A DNA stretch of 64,000 nt. Origin: Lachnospiraceae bacterium. Its GTDB lineage: Bacteria; Bacillota_A; Clostridia; Lachnospirales; Lachnospiraceae. Shown here one piece after another: positions 60,597 to 64,000 of this stretch. The DNA is taken from contig SFGN01000002.1 of the NCBI GenBank assembly GCA_004556565.1, positions 1-64,000 on the forward strand. The letters run 5' to 3'. The position numbers were made by a program, and so were the translations under genes. The notes under the pieces were generated by a model. That model saw only the letters and a program-made list of their open reading frames with translations. It was not told the DNA's origin and did not search any database. Numbering within the stretch: position 1 is the first letter of the stretch; each line of letters begins with the position of its first letter.

Positions 60597-61976
60597 CTAT
60601 TCTTTCAGGACGATCACGCTCTTTTCCTGTCCGGTTTCATTGCCGTCTTTCTTTACACATTCCTGTTCCGGCATGATTTCCTCGAAGAGGGTGATATCAC
60701 CTGTCTGATCTGTATCGATCGTCAGGTCAAAGACTGCTGTATAAGGCCATTTAAGAGCCTTGTGCTGTGTTTCGATATATCCGTCTCCATTGAAGGTCAA
60801 CTGCTTTCCATCTTTGCCGTTTGTCAGCTGGCCGTTTACAACAGTGGCATCATAATTATTTCCGGAATTATCTTTAACCACATTGTTTTCAAGGCTTTCC
60901 ATATCAAAGTTGTATACGACTTCACCCTGGGAATCAATGTCCTTGTATAAGTTATCTAATCCCGGACCGACACCGACCGTATTTACTTTTTCTTTAAATT
61001 CACTGAAAGCCTCGTTTTCCTCATGACCATACCAGTAAGCCTGTGATAAGTACGGATACTGTGAACGTTGTCTTGCAAAGATATCATTGACTGTATAACC
61101 TGCAAACATTCCGCGGTCATTCCAGATCAGCATATTTCCTCCGACAATACTCGGATGTCCTTCCGGGAAAATAGTTCCGTTTCCATACCATCCGACCATG
61201 TTGCCGGCGCTTACTTCATTATAGAGTTTTTCTTCATTTGCATAATCATAGAAGCCGATTTGTGCACCCGGAACAATGTACCAGCGGTGATCACCGTTGA
61301 CTACTTTATATCCCTGGTCCATCAATGCCTTCATACCTCCGGAAACCTCTTCCCATTTCCAGAAGTTGATCACGATGTCATCCATAGGATAGCTTTCTGC
61401 CGGGTAGGATGCGTTCGCCAGTGATGCATTAGAATCCCAGGCAAAGGCTGTCTTATGATACTTGTTGACAACCTGGTCATACATATGGACGGCGTACGCC
61501 CTTAAGTCGTCCTGATTACCGAAATACTCATCCATTCCGATATTGAAAGCGTCTGTGATAATAACAGGATCGTCTCCGCCTAAAAATTCTTCCAGGATTT
61601 CATCCATAAGGCCCAGGACGCGGTCTCTTGCACCGCTGTCATTACTTAAATTAAAGTGAGTTCCGTCAAGTCCAAGATTCTTATATTTTTCAGGAGAATC
61701 TTCATAGTTGCCTAATTCAATAAATCGGCGTGCGTGTGCAGGTCCGTCGATCTCTGTGATAACCCGGATTCCGTAATTCTGAGCGTGCTTCTGGAAATCA
61801 CGATATTCATCCTTCGTGTAATATCCGTCTGTGCTTGTCAGATGTGGAATATCGGATTCTAACCGGAATGCGGAATAATCATTAAATGTATCCTCGTTGA
61901 TATGTGCCTGGAAATCTGTCAGCTTGAACCAGGAAGCGTATTTGATCATATCCTCAAGATACCACATCGGGAAATA
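60597..61976 (-). pseudogene. giant SLH surface protein, middle part (GH20 catalytic, LamG start)
   Basis: It follows the TAA at 61977-61979 in the same frame: YFP then MWYLEDMIKYASWFKLTDFQ. This is the (beta/alpha)8 catalytic domain of a GH20 beta-N-acetylhexosaminidase: ITEIDGPAHARRF, and the Asp-Glu pair in FNIGMDEYFGN that polarises the acetamido group and protonates the glycosidic bond. Also NFWKWEEVSGG and LIWNDRGMFAGY. A LamG domain begins after about residue 330 (VVYNFDMESLENNVVKDNSG) and is cut by TAG at 60597. Substrates would be N-acetylglucosaminides or galactosaminides in mucin or milk-type glycans. Confidence 0.88.
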
Positions 61977-64000
61977 TTACCGGCCAAGGTCCAGCATAAA
62001 TTCACGGATTTCGTAATTTGGATAATCCACTGCTGTTCCGCAGGCAATGCTGTTATTTCCGGAGGAAAGCATTCCCTGTAATAAGCTTCGTGTACCGAAG
62101 AACACGCCTCTGTAAGCGGTTCCTCTGATCGTAACATAATCGCCGATCTCTAAGGAATATCCCTGTTCACCTAACTTTTCATCCCCATTTTCAAACGTGA
62201 GGACAAGGTCGCCGGCTTTAGGTTCATCCGTAACGATCGCTAAGGACACACCGAATAATTCCTGAATATCATCTTTTGTGATTTCAGCGGCTGTCTGTAA
62301 AGTTCCCATGTCATTTGCAGAGACAACGATACGGCTGTTCTCGTTAAAGGTAAAGCTGCCGCCGTCAGCACCGCACCATTCCTGCATGGTTGGAACGACT
62401 TCCGGCAATTTGTTAGAACCGCTTGTGGTCTTTCCTTTTACTGTGACCCATTTGTTTTTCACGATTGTTCCGTCGTCAGCGGAAACCCCTTCTTTGTTCT
62501 CCTGCACGATGTAGGAAACCTGTACCTTCTTATCTGTCAGTGGCTGACGGAGAATTTCTCCCTGGTCATTAATCGTTAAATCATTTTCGCTGCAGTACAG
62601 TCTGGAAATGTACTGGCCGTCGGCAGACTCAAAGGTAGGCATATTTGTTGTCTGAGTCGGATCAATGACTAAGGTGCTTAATTCTGTTTCTGTCTTCTGA
62701 ATCAGTTCTTCCAGAGTAAATGCGGATTGATCACGGTTTAACTCATATTCATCTATAATTTCTTCCGGAGACAGGACATTACGGTATACTTTCACATCAT
62801 CGATCAGAGAGTCGATTCCGTATACAGTGGAAGCGTCCGTACCGATATAAAATGGATTGGATACCGTCGCGTCATTGTTAGCAGTAGAAGCGATGGAGGT
62901 TGATGCAATCAATTCACCGTCAACATACAGTAAACTACTGTCGTCTCTGTCTAAAACAGCAACAATATAGTGCCATTTATCATCATATACCTTACTTGCT
63001 GTTCCGGAAACAATATTTTCCTGCCGTGCACAGCCGTTTGCAGCATAGGATGTGTAGAACTGACCCTGCCCCTGGACGATAGCCATTCCCGGATTTCCGC
63101 CGCTGTTCCAGTTTTTATCACCGAGTACTGCTGACCATTCACCCGGATTGGATGCCTTATACCAGAAGCCGACTGAGAAATCTTCTGTCCCCAGGTTCAG
63201 GTCATCTGTTGTTTTGGCAACAACAACATAACCATCTTTGGTACATAAAGCGTTTCCTAAGTTAGCCAGACCCGGCTGGAAGGAAATCGTTCCTCCTTCA
63301 ACGCCATCGTTTCCCCGGCCTGTTTTATCCTTTAACGGCTCATCACCGTCAAAATCCCAGTATGCCACCGGTGTGCTGCGTTCAACAGGCAGTCTTTTCA
63401 CATTGGCCATTGCGTCATTCAATGCAGTTACAGCCGCATTGACCGTATCCTGTGAGGATGTGTCTGCATTTTTTGCAGCTTCGATAGCTGCTGATAACTC
63501 AGCCAGGCTCTCCTCTGTATAAACAGTTGTCTGTCCTGCCATAGCCTCTGCTTTACTGATCTGTTTGTCCAGCAGCTGGGTAGAAGGCTGCTCTTCATCC
63601 AGCAATTCACAGGTTGCAATAAGAACCCGGTGGTCTGAACCTATATCACTTATTTCTTTTGCTTCCACGCTCTTGATTTTAATATTACGTGTTGTAATAA
63701 TGTTGTCAATTGCGTTCGTTTTCATTGTCGCATCGAATGGAATATATGTATCTAACCACAGACCGTCTTTTCCGTTTGCGATCGTATATTCACGCAGAAA
63801 AGCGTCAAATTCGTCATTGCTTTCCTGGGCATTAAAATCTCCGGTAAGGACTTTGTATGGAGTTTCATCTTCTTCCATAACTGTTAAGACATCTCTCATC
63901 TGCTGCATACGGACATCCTGATTTTCCCATGTTAAATGTGTGTTGTACACAGCGATTACCTTTCCGCCGACCGTAACTTCAGCACGCTGCCAGCAGCGTC
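61977..64000 (-). pseudogene. giant SLH surface protein, N-terminal part (EEP, LamG, GH20b), runs off right edge
   Basis: Open from the window edge (64000) with no start visible. First an endonuclease/exonuclease/phosphatase-fold end: VYNTHLTWENQ, LTGDFNAQES, NAIDNIIT and GSDHRVLIATCE, which are the metal and catalytic blocks of the DNase I-like family. Next a FIVAR-like helical stretch, a LamG domain (VAYWDFDGDEPLKDKTGRGN, FSVGFWYKASN, DKWHYIVAVLDRDDSSLLYV), a Bacteroidetes-like linker and the GH20b domain (LPEVVPTMQEWCGADGGSFT, YRGVFFGTRSLLQ) ending REFMLDLGR then TAA at 61977-61979. The normal GH20 reading is GRKYFP, so AAA to TAA is the simplest explanation. Confidence 0.87.

Noticed and set aside
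60597..61979. Selenocysteine or other programmed recoding of the two stops
   Set aside because: The stops are TAA and TAG, not TGA, and no adjacent stem-loop stood out; nonsense mutation is simpler.

Overview
The window reads as a chromosomal segment of a Gram-positive, moderate-GC gut Clostridium relative, most likely family Lachnospiraceae. The grounds are the gene set and order: uvrB-uvrA, an MreB-type gene, recD2, comF, the c-di-AMP cyclase pair cdaA-cdaR, two LCP ligases, SLH-anchored surface proteins and AGGAGG-type ribosome binding sites. I cannot fix the genus from sequence alone. No tRNA, rRNA or CRISPR array was seen.

Region 1 (1-4165) is AT-rich and scarred. It holds a decayed 5'-truncated YhcG/DUF1016 nuclease gene, a 5' fragment of uvrB cut off after about 100 codons, an IS3-family element that has lost the middle of its transposase, and then an intact YhcG/DUF1016 gene. 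Intact uvrB follows. The order yhcG'-uvrB'-IS3-yhcG-uvrB looks like repeated insertion or replacement at the 5' end of uvrB.

Region 2 (4166-18570) is a housekeeping stretch: uvrB, uvrA, mreB-like, recD2, comF, two membrane proteins of unknown function, cdaA, cdaR, an HPr-like protein and a sugar nucleotidyltransferase. It ends at a strong bidirectional hairpin terminator.

Region 3 (18595-56015) is a very large cell-surface polysaccharide locus. It has three phosphoglycosyl transferases (19845, 34177, 43516), two candidate Wzy polymerases, one Wzx flippase, about ten glycosyltransferases, UDP-galactopyranose mutase, a CapD/FlaA1-type 4,6-dehydratase with a DegT aminotransferase, a polysaccharide pyruvyl transferase paired with an F420-hydrogenase-beta-like Fe-S protein, and two LCP ligases. 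Near its start three adjacent envelope genes (LCP, a cohesin-like membrane protein, HtrA protease) all carry Tyr-rich low-complexity segments. The gene set could build a polymer with galactofuranose, a 4-amino-4,6-dideoxy sugar and pyruvate ketals, which LCP enzymes could then attach to the wall. That is an inference from gene content.

Region 4 (56020-64000) holds an acyltransferase-3 membrane protein, an SLH-NlpC/P60 wall hydrolase and, convergent to it, a giant SLH-anchored surface protein running off the right edge. This protein combines an endonuclease/exonuclease/phosphatase domain, LamG domains, a GH20 hexosaminidase, a CBM32-like domain, FIVAR-like repeats and three SLH domains. Its single reading frame is broken by two in-frame stops (TAA and TAG) with no frameshift. 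SLH domains in other bacteria bind pyruvylated wall polymer, which gives a plausible link between regions 3 and 4.
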